64,000 bases of DNA from Nostoc linckia FACHB-104 (lineage in GTDB: Bacteria; Cyanobacteriota; Cyanobacteriia; Cyanobacteriales; Nostocaceae). Where the stretch lies: assembly GCF_014696615.1 (NCBI RefSeq), contig NZ_JACJQJ010000012.1:1-64000 (forward strand), in the 5' to 3' direction. The notes below the pieces were generated by a model. The model had not been told where the DNA came from, did no database searches, and was given only the letters and a program-made list of their open reading frames with translations. Below are positions 1 through 8,339 of the stretch, one piece after another. Each line of letters begins with the position of its first letter. Positions within the stretch are counted from its first letter, which is position 1. The translations under genes and the position numbers were made by a program.

Positions 1-41
1 CGCATCGGCGGCGCGCAGGGCGAGCGCGGACCGGCCGTATG
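1..41. other. GC-rich left edge unlike the rest
   Basis: The first 41 bases are almost entirely G and C, while the next 90 bases are strongly AT-rich like the rest of the window. The block has no open frame linked to the downstream gene and no resemblance to the small cyanobacterial repeats seen elsewhere. It may be a contig-end artefact, residual adapter or foreign sequence, or less likely a short GC-rich insertion. Confidence 0.5.
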
Positions 42-129
42 TTAAGTCATATTTTTATACATTTATTGATTAGTTTTAACTTAAATAACTAATTATTTAG
101 CATAACAAGTCCTGAAGAACCAAAAAGAA

Positions 130-1512
130 TTGCTAGCAGTTGTTACTCACGAACTAGATAAAATCCACAATTCTTTTGAGCGGCTGCAATATGACACTCT
201 TGTTCCTTGTAATTGCAACCAATGTGAAGGCAGCCCAACACCTTATGCCTATCCATTAGAAAATTTGTATAAGCGATTAAAAGCTGGTCGCTATCAAATT
301 GAATGCGAAAACAGCTATGAAATGGTCGATGTCCGCAGGCTAATTGATGATGTTAATTTGCCACCTGTGGATGCAGAACAGAAATTTAATCCCCAAATTG
401 CACCACTACAAAAAGAATTATCTAAAGCAAAAGATGAATCATTCCAAAATCAGGTCATGATTAATTACCATGATTTCCAAATATTAGTTACAGCAGACCG
501 TAAAATTCGTGCTTCCTCAGAACAAGGCGACGAATGGGGCGAATTGCGATTAGAAATGAATAAAATTAAGCTGTCATTAAAACTAATTGAGTCTCGCCAA
601 ACAGATAGCGATTTGCTCAAAGCATTAGGCGGCGAACTCTACCAAGCGCTTTTCCCAACAAAAATTCACGGAAGATTACAAGCGACAATCGCAGGCGCAC
701 AGGCGAATAATTACGAGGTACGCTTACGCCTTGTGTTTGAATCTCCAGAACTAGCCGCCCTTCCTTGGGAATTTCTCTATGATGAGGCTACTAACACATT
801 CCTGGCAAACAATACTCAAACTGTTCTTTCGCGTTATGTTGACGTTCCCCTACAAAAGCGCGAACTCAAAGCCGCAAGTCAACCGCTTAAAGTCCTGCTA
901 GTCATCTCCAGCCCAAGTAACTTAGATAAATTAGATGTTGCTGAAGAAGAAAGCCTCATCCGTAATGCGCTGGTAAAACACATAGACTCCGGCAAAATTG
1001 AGTTAGATGTGCTACCAGAAGCTACCATCCGCAATATCAATCAAAAGCTGCGCGAAAAGCCTTACGATGTTTTACACTTCATCGGTCACGGTAAATTTGA
1101 GAACAATAAAGGCTATATTGCCCTAGTAGATACCGATGGCAAATATAAATTATTAGATGATGAGGGTTTTGCCAACTTCTTCTTAGGTAACAGTAGCTTG
1201 GGTTTAGCCGTGCTAAATTCCTGTCAAGGTGCTACCGTGTCGTCCAATCAAGCATTTGCAGGTATCGCACCCAACTTAGTGCGTCGGGGAATCCCTGCTG
1301 TAGTCGCTATGCAATACGAAATTCTCGACACCACCGCCAAGCTGTTTGCAGATGAATTTTACCGCACCCTCGCCCTTGGCTGGCCTGTAGATGCAGCGAT
1401 ACAAACCACCCGCAACGCTATTTCAATGGAAGTCGGCTTAGATAAACCAGACTTTGCGACACCAGTACTTTATATGCGCGCCACAGATGGAATGAAGATA
1501 TCTCATCTCTAA
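130..1512 (+). CDS. CHAT-domain caspase-like protein with a COR-domain tail at its N-terminus (5' end probably lost)
   Basis: The C-terminal two thirds (about residues 110-460) are a CHAT domain, a caspase-like peptidase fold. The expected catalytic dyad is visible: His320 in DVLHFIGHG and Cys365 in LAVLNSCQGA. Residues 1-75 carry a Cys-rich stretch (VPCNCNQCEG) and a segment ending in EMVDVRRLIDDV. That resembles the end of the COR domain of cyanobacterial Roco/LRR GTPases, so the N-terminus looks like the tail of a larger signalling protein. The TTG start is weak. The frame stays open back only to a TAA at 103-105, and the codons between (QVLKNQKEL) still look like protein. A 5'-truncated gene or a broken assembly edge is therefore likely. 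It converges with the next gene and overlaps it by 4 bases. CHAT proteins commonly act in death or defence signalling; that role is inferred here. Confidence 0.75.
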   Translation: MLAVVTHELDKIHNSFERLQYDTLVPCNCNQCEGSPTPYAYPLENLYKRLKAGRYQIECENSYEMVDVRRLIDDVNLPPVDAEQKFNPQIAPLQKELSKAKDESFQNQVMINYHDFQILVTADRKIRASSEQGDEWGELRLEMNKIKLSLKLIESRQTDSDLLKALGGELYQALFPTKIHGRLQATIAGAQANNYEVRLRLVFESPELAALPWEFLYDEATNTFLANNTQTVLSRYVDVPLQKRELKAASQPLKVLLVISSPSNLDKLDVAEEESLIRNALVKHIDSGKIELDVLPEATIRNINQKLREKPYDVLHFIGHGKFENNKGYIALVDTDGKYKLLDDEGFANFFLGNSSLGLAVLNSCQGATVSSNQAFAGIAPNLVRRGIPAVVAMQYEILDTTAKLFADEFYRTLALGWPVDAAIQTTRNAISMEVGLDKPDFATPVLYMRATDGMKISHL

Positions 1513-1898
1513 TAACGCTGACAATCAACCACTAAACTACCATCCTGAGCAATTGCAATATCTACTCTGTATTCTGCTGGGCAAGTTTCTACAGAATTAC
1601 CTTGAATAATTTTCATTTCTTCGGAAAGCTGGCAACTTTTTAACTGTCCTTTGTCATCAAAAAAGATGTAACTTTTGGCTTTACAAGAAAAATTTGATCC
1701 GCCTGTGCGAGAATTGGAGATTTGTAAATTTATATCGTGGCTCAGGATACAAGTTGCCAATGAACCATTAGAGTAATTATTAATAGTACCTATTTCACAA
1801 ACGATCGCCGCTTTAGCAGGCAGAGATATGACAAAACTGAGCGTAAATAAACCCAAAGAAGATGTGAAAATTCCCAACTTTGAAGAGAATGATTTCAT
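1509..1898 (-). CDS. Small secreted cysteine-containing protein, function unknown
   Basis: The 129-residue product begins with a clear signal peptide: MKSFSSKLG, a hydrophobic stretch, then cleavage after LPAKA near residue 30. The mature part is about 100 residues with six cysteines (CEIG, CILS, CKAK, CQLS, ETCPA, DCQRY), which suggests disulphide bonds in the periplasm or outside the cell. I do not recognise the family. A small structured RNA with its own terminator lies immediately upstream on the same strand and could act as its leader. Confidence 0.65.
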   Translation of the reverse strand: MKSFSSKLGIFTSSLGLFTLSFVISLPAKAAIVCEIGTINNYSNGSLATCILSHDINLQISNSRTGGSNFSCKAKSYIFFDDKGQLKSCQLSEEMKIIQGNSVETCPAEYRVDIAIAQDGSLVVDCQRY

Positions 1899-1960
1899 GT
1901 AAAAATCCTGAGTTTTTTTAATGCAATATTCTTGATAATTTGATGAGTAAGAAAATATAT

Positions 1961-1987
1961 AAAAAAGGGCATCTGCAAGAGATGCCC
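1961..1987 (-). terminator. Intrinsic terminator
   Basis: On the minus strand a perfect 8-bp stem (GGGCATCT / AGATGCCC) with a 5-base loop is followed at once by six U residues. This is the strongest intrinsic terminator in the left half of the window. Confidence 0.75.
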
Positions 1988-2085
1988 GTCATGCAGGAAA
2001 ACCCGCAATAGGGTTGTCCTTACACCTTCCCAACAATCAGCAACAGTGACTAACTTTAATTAGCCACACTCACAGACGTGAATAT
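1961..2085 (-). ncRNA. Probable small RNA or attenuated leader on the minus strand
   Basis: Read on the minus strand, this segment holds two stacked hairpins and ends in a textbook terminator. The first stem pairs GGACAACCC with GGGTTTTCC around TATTGC, with one internal mismatch. The second is the terminator at 1961-1987. The span is noncoding and directly upstream of the minus gene starting at 1898. It is either a free-standing small RNA or a leader whose terminator gates that gene. The 5' end near 2085 is a guess from AT-rich promoter-like sequence. I could not match it to a named family such as Yfr1 or Yfr2. Confidence 0.5.
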
Positions 2086-2098
2086 GTTTATAGTATTA

Positions 2099-2476
2099 AA
2101 TACAACTGATAAGTGACTGCGGTGTATACACGGAAAATATGTAAGTTTTGATATATAACAATCCTATTTATTTATAAATTCATTTATGAAGATAGAAAAC
2201 AGGTAACCAAAAGGAAAAAAGCAAAAGAAAAAGGGTGAAATGACATGATTGAGGAAATTGCCAAATTTCAAAACTTAAATCCAAGTTTCCTCAAACCCTG
2301 TGATGCGATCGCCTACGAGGGGCTTGAGCCTAGCAGGGTGAAACCCAGTATAGCTTTCAACTTTTACCTCTATTCTTAAAAATCAGAAATTTCGGCAATG
2401 ACTCAAGCAAAATCTGTGCAGGGGCGTAAAGCTTTACGTCTTTAAAGATATTTGAATATAAATCAATGATGCTCCA
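2099..2476. other. Intergenic, no gene seen
   Basis: AT-rich spacer with one HIP1 site (2305-2312). I see no open frame, repeat family member or convincing promoter. Confidence 0.5.
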
Positions 2477-3442
2477 ATGACACATCACATTTTAAAAGCA
2501 ACTAAAGATACAGTTCATCTCGGTGGTTTTTCTCATTTACTAGCGCCAGTACTGACTATTAATTCAGGTGACACGATTGAGGTAGAAACTTACAGTGGCT
2601 ATTATGTGTATGACAAAGCGCCACCTGAATTTCTCACTGCAGAATTTCTCGATATCTGTCAAAATTTAGCTGCTGAACGTAAAATTGCTGGCGGGCCGCA
2701 TTTACTGACAGGGCCAATTTATGTGCGTGATGCTGAACCAGGAGACGTTTTGGAAGTAGAATTAAGTGCGATCGCACCCAGTTTACCTGTAGGCTTCAAT
2801 GCCATTCGTTCAGGTTGGGGTGCTTTACCAGAAATATTTCCTCAGCCTGCTTTAAGATTTATTCCCCTTGATTTAGAAAACAATATTGCGGAATTTCCTA
2901 CAAATAGTGGCATTAAAATTCCCCTCAAACCATTTTTTGGTATCCTTGGTGTCGCAACTCCGGAAACATCTCGAATTTCTATTCCACCAGGTGATTACGG
3001 CGGTAATATTGATAACCGGGAACTGCAAGCGGGTTCTCGGTTATTTTTGCCAATTTTTGTTCCAGGTGCTTTATTTTCTATTGGTGATGGTCATGCAGCC
3101 CAAGGAGATGGTGAAGTTAATGTTACTGCCATCGAAACTTCCATGAACGGTAAAATTAAGCTGACGTTACGTAAAGATTTGCATTTCACAACACCAATCG
3201 GAGAAACTCCTACTGATATCATCACAATGGGTTTTGGTCAAAGCTTAGATGAAGCCTTGGAAGTAGCCTTAAAAAATATGATTGATTTCTTGGAACGCTT
3301 GACAAATTTATCGCCTGAAGATGCGTATGTATTATGTAGTTTAGCAGTAAATTTTCGTATTACCCAAGTTGTCAATAGTCCCCAAAAAGGCGTGCATGGA
3401 ATGCTACCGAAAGCAATTTTTTCTCATAAAATCAATTGGTAA
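2477..3442 (+). CDS. Acetamidase/formamidase family protein
   Basis: The 321-residue product matches the FmdA/AmdA family, which hydrolyses short-chain amides such as formamide or acetamide to ammonia and the acid. Conserved features include the early GDTIEVET strand, the central PGDYGGNIDNREL metal-site region (near residue 172), and GDGHAAQGDGE (near residue 202). No signal peptide is present, so it should be cytoplasmic. The ATG is preceded by only a weak ribosome site. The TauE/SafE carrier downstream is separated by a small palindromic element, so an operon is unlikely. The exact substrate cannot be told from sequence. Confidence 0.85.
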   Translation: MTHHILKATKDTVHLGGFSHLLAPVLTINSGDTIEVETYSGYYVYDKAPPEFLTAEFLDICQNLAAERKIAGGPHLLTGPIYVRDAEPGDVLEVELSAIAPSLPVGFNAIRSGWGALPEIFPQPALRFIPLDLENNIAEFPTNSGIKIPLKPFFGILGVATPETSRISIPPGDYGGNIDNRELQAGSRLFLPIFVPGALFSIGDGHAAQGDGEVNVTAIETSMNGKIKLTLRKDLHFTTPIGETPTDIITMGFGQSLDEALEVALKNMIDFLERLTNLSPEDAYVLCSLAVNFRITQVVNSPQKGVHGMLPKAIFSHKINW

Positions 3443-3453
3443 GTAATTACCAT

Positions 3454-3565
3454 ATAGCAATCCTAAATTATTTGTGAAATTTTACGACTGTTGACTGTCA
3501 ACAGTCAACAGTCAACAGTCAACAGCTAAAACCGATATTTTTTACAACTGAAATAGGATTGCTAT
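3454..3565. repeat. MITE-like inverted repeat enclosing GTCAACA heptamers
   Basis: A 112-bp noncoding element is bounded by perfect 12-bp terminal inverted repeats: ATAGCAATCCTA on the left and TAGGATTGCTAT on the right. Its centre (about 3486-3526) is an array of the heptamer GTCAACA and its complement, a short tandem repeat type known from heterocystous cyanobacteria. No transposase is nearby. Confidence 0.7.
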
Positions 3566-3682
3566 AGCTACTGTCTAAATATTTGCCCAAAACCCAGAAA
3601 TTTCCAATGGTGGGCAGTGCTAGAAAAATTGCCTACCAATGATAGATGACAGATTGCAATTAAAATTCAAAGACCATTGATT

Positions 3683-4054
3683 ATGTCTAATATTCTCATT
3701 CAACTGTTGCTAATTGGTTTAGTTGCTGGCTTGGCTGGCGGGATGTTTGGAATTGGTGGTGGGGCAATTATGGTACCAGCAATGGTATTACTCATAGGAT
3801 TGGATCAAAAATTTGCCACAGGTACTTCCATTGCTGCACAAATTTTACCAATTGGAATTTTAGGAGCAGCAGTTTACTATCGCAATGGTCAACTAAATAT
3901 TAAATATGCTGTGATTATTGCAGTTGGCTTAGTAATCGGCAATTTATTTGGGGCATTGTTTGCCAATCAGCCATTTATTAGTAGTGAGACAATGAAGAAA
4001 CTGTATGGCATATTTTTGCTACTTTTAGGCGCTCGTTATTTATGGAATAACTGA
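3683..4054 (+). CDS. Half-length TauE/SafE family membrane protein
   Basis: The product (123 residues from the ATG) has four hydrophobic segments. It starts with the characteristic GLVAGLAGGMFGIGGG glycine-rich first helix and PAMV motif of the TauE/SafE sulfite/anion exporter family. Canonical members have about 250 residues with two such halves. This one contains a single half and would need to dimerise. I prefer the ATG at 3683 over a TTG two codons upstream. The C-terminus LYGIFLLLLGARYLWNN is an intact family ending, so this looks like a natural short form and not a truncated gene. The substrate is unknown. Confidence 0.8.
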   Translation: MSNILIQLLLIGLVAGLAGGMFGIGGGAIMVPAMVLLIGLDQKFATGTSIAAQILPIGILGAAVYYRNGQLNIKYAVIIAVGLVIGNLFGALFANQPFISSETMKKLYGIFLLLLGARYLWNN

Positions 4055-4260
4055 AGAGTTAGGCTGATATAGCAAGTTGCTAGTTATCTAGATATAGTGT
4101 TTGAATTTGGTAATTGGTAATTGTAAAAAAATATTACCCATTACCCATTACCAATACTGAAATAGACAACTATCAACCCACGTTAATACAGCAAGTGCGA
4201 TCGCATAGTCGCCTAGGTAATTGCTATCATCAGTAAATCACGGTGCAAGGCTGCTTCTAT

Positions 4261-4326
4261 GTTATCCGTCAGCAGATAACTCTTGACTATTGAATGCCTG
4301 TAGGGTAAGCCACTAATCTGGCTACC
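4261..4326 (+). promoter_or_regulatory. Structured 5' leader with two hairpins
   Basis: Two consecutive stem-loops precede the substrate-binding protein gene. One is GTTATC/GATAAC (4261-4280). The other is GGTAAGCC/GGCTACC with one bulged base (4304-4326). They could be part of a riboswitch-like leader, but I do not recognise a class. Confidence 0.3.
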
Positions 4327-4358
4327 TTTGACTCTGGTTGAATTTTCAATTACCTACA

Positions 4359-5489
4359 ATGGATCGTCGGAATTTTCTCAAGTATGCAACTTTAACAGGA
4401 TCTAGCTTTGCCTTGACTAGCTGTATTCAAGGTAGAAGAAATTCTCAATTGCAAAGCGATGTCACCCCAACAGCCTCACCTGTAGTAGTCAGCGAACCGC
4501 TAAAGGTGGGGTTTGTTTATTTAGGGCCTGTGGGAGATTTTGGCTGGACTTATGCTCACGATTTAGGTCGCAGAGAAATGGAAGCTAATCTTCAAGACAA
4601 GGTGAAAACTACTTTTATTGAAAATGTTAGTGAAGCTGATGCAGAAAGTGTTATTCGCCAACTAGCAGTAGATGGTAGCAAATTAATTTTTACAACTTCC
4701 TTTAGCTACATGAACGCCACAATGAAAGTAGCCAAGGAATTTCCCAAAGTGATATTTGAGCATTGTACAGGTTCTCAACTGGCTGCCAATGTTGGCACTT
4801 ATTCCGGACGCTTTGAAGAACCGCGCTACTTAACCGGTATGATTGCTGGCAAAATGACAAAATCAAATATTATTGGTTTTATTGGCGCATACCCCATTCC
4901 CGAAGTCATTCGTGGAATCAATGCGTTCACTCTAGGACTGCGAACCACCAATCCTCAAGCAAAAGTTAGAGTACTATGGGTGCAAAATTGGTATGACCCT
5001 GCTAAAGAAAGGGAAACAGCCCAAGCTTTGATTAATTTAGGCGCAGATGTACTGACACAGCATACTGACTCGACTGCTGCTATGCAATTAGCAGCAGCAA
5101 AAGGTATTTATGCTTTCGGCTATAACAGCGATATGAGTAGGTTTGGTGCGAAAGCACACCTAACATCAGCAATTAATAAATGGGGAAAATTTTATATAGA
5201 TACAGCTTTAGCTGTCATGAATAATACATGGAAGCCGCAAGAGACTTGGAGTGGGATTGCTCAAGGTATGGTAGATATTTCCCCCATGAATCAAGCGATT
5301 CCTAGTGATGTTCAGCAATTAATCAATGTCAAGCGAGAACAGTTTATTCAAGGTACAGCCCGTCCTTTTGATGGCCCAGTAAAAGACCAAAAGGGGGTTG
5401 TACGCGTACCTAAAGGCAAAGCGCTTGACGATCCGCTACAAGAGAAAATGAATTGGTATGTTCAGGGCATTGAAGGGTCAATTCCTTAA
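4359..5489 (+). CDS. BMP-family ABC transporter substrate-binding lipoprotein
   Basis: The protein belongs to the basic membrane protein/PnrA-like (Med) periplasmic binding proteins, which usually bind nucleosides or related compounds for ABC import. The ATG at 4359 gives MDRRNFLKYATL, a twin-arginine type signal, followed by a lipobox (LTSC), so the mature protein should be lipid-anchored and exported by Tat. Family hallmarks include KVGFVYLGPVGDFGWTYAHD near the start, LIFTTSFSYMNA, GFIGAYPIPEVIRGINAF and GADVLTQHTDSTA. No permease or ATPase gene is adjacent, so its transporter is encoded elsewhere or it works as an orphan. A TTG 21 bases upstream is an alternative start but would bury the Tat motif. 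Confidence 0.85.
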   Translation: MDRRNFLKYATLTGSSFALTSCIQGRRNSQLQSDVTPTASPVVVSEPLKVGFVYLGPVGDFGWTYAHDLGRREMEANLQDKVKTTFIENVSEADAESVIRQLAVDGSKLIFTTSFSYMNATMKVAKEFPKVIFEHCTGSQLAANVGTYSGRFEEPRYLTGMIAGKMTKSNIIGFIGAYPIPEVIRGINAFTLGLRTTNPQAKVRVLWVQNWYDPAKERETAQALINLGADVLTQHTDSTAAMQLAAAKGIYAFGYNSDMSRFGAKAHLTSAINKWGKFYIDTALAVMNNTWKPQETWSGIAQGMVDISPMNQAIPSDVQQLINVKREQFIQGTARPFDGPVKDQKGVVRVPKGKALDDPLQEKMNWYVQGIEGSIP

Positions 5490-5611
5490 GGATTCTAACT
5501 AAAAAATATACTATCGCTGTGTAGTTATACCATTTCTCTAAATCCCAGCTACAGATAATTATCCCCCTGCCCCTTGCTCTCCTGCTGTCTATGGGTTAAT
5601 ACGGTTCAGTG

Positions 5612-5751
5612 AAGCTCATTAGGGATTGATTTGTCACTGATTAAAAAAGCCAGATCAATTGGGGGATTCTCCCCCAAACCCCCGATTGGGTGACGGTTGC
5701 GTCCCCCAAACCCCCTCCAAAATTATTTTTCTGTTTTTTTGTTGAGTAATA
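5612..5751. repeat. Dispersed 140-bp noncoding repeat, copy 1
   Basis: The segment starts AAGCTCATTAG, holds C-rich palindromic blocks (GGGGGATTCTCCCCC and CCCCCGATTGGGTGACGG), and ends TTTTTTTGTTGAGTAAT. A second copy in the same orientation lies at 56289-56430 and differs at only a few positions. The spacer 5490-5891 contains this repeat and the next one, and no gene. Confidence 0.8.
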
Positions 5752-5760
5752 AGCTATTCG

Positions 5761-5856
5761 GCTTTTAAGTTGCACAATCCATTGTGAGGGCTGTTGACCG
5801 TTAACCGTTAACCGTTAACAGTCAACAGTCAACAGTTAACAGTTAACAGTCCTTAT
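5761..5856. repeat. Dispersed repeat with heptamer array, copy 1
   Basis: A 29-bp unique-looking head (GCTTTTAAGTTGCACAATCC, then ATTGTGAGG) is followed by a heptamer array mixing GTTAACC, GTTAACA and GTCAACA units. The same head and array occur inverted at 9027-9102 with fewer heptamers, so the two copies differ by array length. Confidence 0.75.
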
Positions 5857-5891
5857 GAGTAGTTATGCAATTTTCGCCCGTATTAGCTTAT

Positions 5892-7244
5892 TTACCTTCC
5901 CAACTTATTAGAAATACCCTCACAACCACCAGGAATTGTACTTCGAGATTGTTCACCACACCAAGCACAGCAATAATAACGTGCTGATTCAGAAAGACGC
6001 TGCACATCTGTGAAATCAGCATTTTCTACGACAGCGCCAGTATGTTCGCCAGTGTGATAATTTGGGGGTTCGGTGCGGCTGCGGGGTGATGCTTTTTCTA
6101 CTGAACCATAAAACAGACGTATTCCGTTTAAGTCGGCGTTGCGGAGTTTGGCATCATATAAAATGGTGCGGGAAAGGTTGGCTTTGACTAAATCACAACC
6201 GCTGAGGTCGGCGCGGACAAGGTTAGCTTCGCTGAGATCAGTCCAGCGCAAATCTGTACCAGCTAAGTCTGCGCCAGCTAGCATTACGCCTAAATCAATG
6301 ACACGCACACCTTCCAAGCGGTCTTCAGCATATCCACCAATACCGTTAAGAATAGCTCTTCCCAAACGGCGATCGCGTTTTAGGGGTGTGAGTAATTTAG
6401 AACGGGACAGAAAGCGGAGAATCTTTGCTTTTCCGCTACCATCAACACTACTAAAAATGGCGGCTGTGCGTCCTTCTGCAATTGACCTTTCTTGCGGCCA
6501 ATCTTCTAATAGTCCTTCTTCATCTAAGACTAAATCGGAAATCCCTTGAAAATATGAATCGATTGTTTGTTGCTGGGTAATGATATTTTGTTGCACTGTC
6601 AGCAGGTTTTGCTGAATCGTCAAGTCTTTGGAAATGACGTATTGTCGCCAAGCTACGTAAACAGCAATGATGGCGATGAGAATTTGTCCCAAAGCGCCGA
6701 ACCACTCCGCCAAAGTCCCGGAAGCTTCCCAATTAATTTTGCGTCCCGTAGCTAATAAGCGATCGCCTAACCCTGAATATCTCACTAAGCCAATGAGCGC
6801 TACAATTAGTCCGATAAACGCAATTAACAGCGTTCTATCTTGGGGTGTAAACCATTCTTTAAGAAGATTTTGCACCCAAGGCCAGAGCATTGCCAGGGAT
6901 AATATTAAGGTGAGTAGTGTTCCCGAAGCGCCAACTATCCAGTTATTGAGGATGAGTCCCAAGATAGTGATGGCGATCGCTACTAAAGTAATTAGTAATG
7001 CTCTGGGTTTGACAGAAAATTGATTGCTCTTAGATGGCTGGAAAAAAGAACGAGCTTGTTTTAGCGCTGCGGTATTTTGTGGCGATTGCAAAGCAGAAAT
7101 TGCAGCTAAAGCCTGTTGTGTAGCCAGTCCCTCTGGTGTCAGGTTGTTATCACCTGTACCACTATCAAAATCATCTGGTTGTAAATCATCTTCTGAGAAG
7201 GGTTCTGGGGTTGGGATATCGGAAGAGTTGGAATCATTCGTCAT
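5892..7244 (-). CDS. Membrane protein with pentapeptide repeats and a C-terminal Cys cluster
   Basis: The 450-residue protein has a low-complexity acidic N-terminus and then about four transmembrane segments (roughly residues 83-215). A short Gln-rich coil (IQQNLLTVQQNIITQQQ) follows. About residues 315-375 hold a short pentapeptide repeat stretch of the A(D/N)LXX type (LAGADLAGTDLRWTDLSEAN). The C-terminus contains YYCCAWCGEQ plus a further Cys, which may bind metal or form a disulphide. Pentapeptide repeats fold as a right-handed beta helix used for protein contacts. The function of this membrane-anchored form is not known. It is transcribed away from its downstream repeat region. Confidence 0.8.
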   Translation of the reverse strand: MTNDSNSSDIPTPEPFSEDDLQPDDFDSGTGDNNLTPEGLATQQALAAISALQSPQNTAALKQARSFFQPSKSNQFSVKPRALLITLVAIAITILGLILNNWIVGASGTLLTLILSLAMLWPWVQNLLKEWFTPQDRTLLIAFIGLIVALIGLVRYSGLGDRLLATGRKINWEASGTLAEWFGALGQILIAIIAVYVAWRQYVISKDLTIQQNLLTVQQNIITQQQTIDSYFQGISDLVLDEEGLLEDWPQERSIAEGRTAAIFSSVDGSGKAKILRFLSRSKLLTPLKRDRRLGRAILNGIGGYAEDRLEGVRVIDLGVMLAGADLAGTDLRWTDLSEANLVRADLSGCDLVKANLSRTILYDAKLRNADLNGIRLFYGSVEKASPRSRTEPPNYHTGEHTGAVVENADFTDVQRLSESARYYCCAWCGEQSRSTIPGGCEGISNKLGR

Positions 7245-7410
7245 TCTTTCTATTGTGCCCCACCATACTCAGTTCAACGATGCGCGTCTAGACAAATATT
7301 TTCTCGTTAGGCTTGTCCACGGTCAAGAGTCAAAAGTCAAAAACTACACCCGTGAGTTGATCAACGAATACTATAGGATTGCAAATGAGGTTCTGAGGTT
7401 CATTTTTAAG

Positions 7411-7443
7411 GTAGTGGTGTGTCTCGTCTAGACACACCACTAC
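7411..7443. repeat. Perfect hairpin (14-bp stem)
   Basis: GTAGTGGTGTGTCT and its exact complement are separated by five bases in the spacer between two minus-strand genes. It lacks a U tract on either strand, so it is more likely a dispersed palindrome or mRNA stabiliser than an intrinsic terminator. Confidence 0.6.
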
Positions 7444-7468
7444 AATTGCTTTACTTTGTAAATCATCC

Positions 7469-8053
7469 CTAACCGCGGTTACGTTCTAGTAGTAGCATCA
7501 TCATTAAACTTAGCAAAACTTGTTCCTGTTCGCGATCGCTCATTTGATCGACAGCTTTAATCGTAAATTTGCGGGAAAGGAAAGAGGGGATTTTCTCTAA
7601 ACGCATCACAACCGTACCATCAGCCCGACTCACTAAATAGACTGGGTTAAATACATAACCCGTAAACATCCCCACAATTGGAATTTCTGCAAATAGCGTA
7701 TCTGCAACCTTTACCCAAGGATTTTTCTCCTGAATGTTGAGATTGCTAGTCTCACCATCAAATATGTCATAACGCGCCCGCCAAAGCGATCGCAATCCTC
7801 GCCGTTTTACCCCTCCTATATCTCTACCAGTGCTATCTGTAAAGTTATAACGTGCCGAAAAATCAATAATTCGGTCAGCTTTGATGTAATAAAGCGGTCG
7901 GGTACATTCTACGTCAGCAAAAATTGTAATTGCTTCCTTTAGCTTAAAGAGTTTCTGTTTGACGTAGTAAACCAAATTTCCTTGATGATCAACAATCGAT
8001 ATTTGCGGCGCTAAAGCCCAGAATTTGAAGGTAAGTTCTAAAGGGTACTGCAT
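7469..8053 (-). CDS. LURP-one-related (tubby/scramblase-like fold) protein
   Basis: The 194-residue protein resembles LURP-one-related proteins, a beta-barrel fold shared with tubby C-terminal domains and phospholipid scramblases. Recognisable blocks are YYVKQKLFKLKEAITIF, PLYYIKADRIIDFSARY, GGVKRRGLRSLWRARYDI and VYLVSRADGTVVMRLEK. No signal peptide is present. A Met/Leu-rich C-terminal helix (VLLSLMMMLLLERNRG) may contact the membrane. Bacterial members are poorly characterised, so only the fold is assigned. The gene stands alone on the minus strand. Confidence 0.7.
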   Translation of the reverse strand: MQYPLELTFKFWALAPQISIVDHQGNLVYYVKQKLFKLKEAITIFADVECTRPLYYIKADRIIDFSARYNFTDSTGRDIGGVKRRGLRSLWRARYDIFDGETSNLNIQEKNPWVKVADTLFAEIPIVGMFTGYVFNPVYLVSRADGTVVMRLEKIPSFLSRKFTIKAVDQMSDREQEQVLLSLMMMLLLERNRG

Positions 8054-8137
8054 GGTTCAGTAAAAACATTAAGATTACTCACCTTATTTATCCCAGTTTT
8101 TGCAGTTAATCAATTGGGTTTGGGTCAAAATTCAAAG

Positions 8138-8157
8138 AGACGCGATTAATCGCGTCT
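8138..8157. repeat. Perfect 20-bp palindrome
   Basis: AGACGCGATT followed by its complement, in the spacer 8054-8339. Palindromes of this type recur in cyanobacterial spacers. The rest of the spacer shows only low-complexity C-rich sequence. Confidence 0.5.
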
Positions 8158-8339
8158 GTACAAGAGTCAAAAGTCATTCAATTATTTCCCCTTGTCACCC
8201 AGTCCCCATTACCCCTAATCCCCAATCCCCAAAAAAAATTTCCGACAGGGTGCATAAACTAATCAAGGTCAACCTATTGAGTAAGTGAAGGGGTTAAAGC
8301 CCAATACAAACAAGCACTGAAAATTTTAGGAGAATGACT

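Noticed and set aside
4200-4340. Purine, guanidine or glutamine riboswitch before the BMP lipoprotein gene
   Set aside because: Two hairpins are present but the conserved sequence blocks of those classes were not found, so no class is assigned.
6139-7023. Plus-strand open frames opposite the pentapeptide gene
   Set aside because: They are antisense to a well-supported protein, have Arg/Ser-rich biased composition and no ribosome sites.
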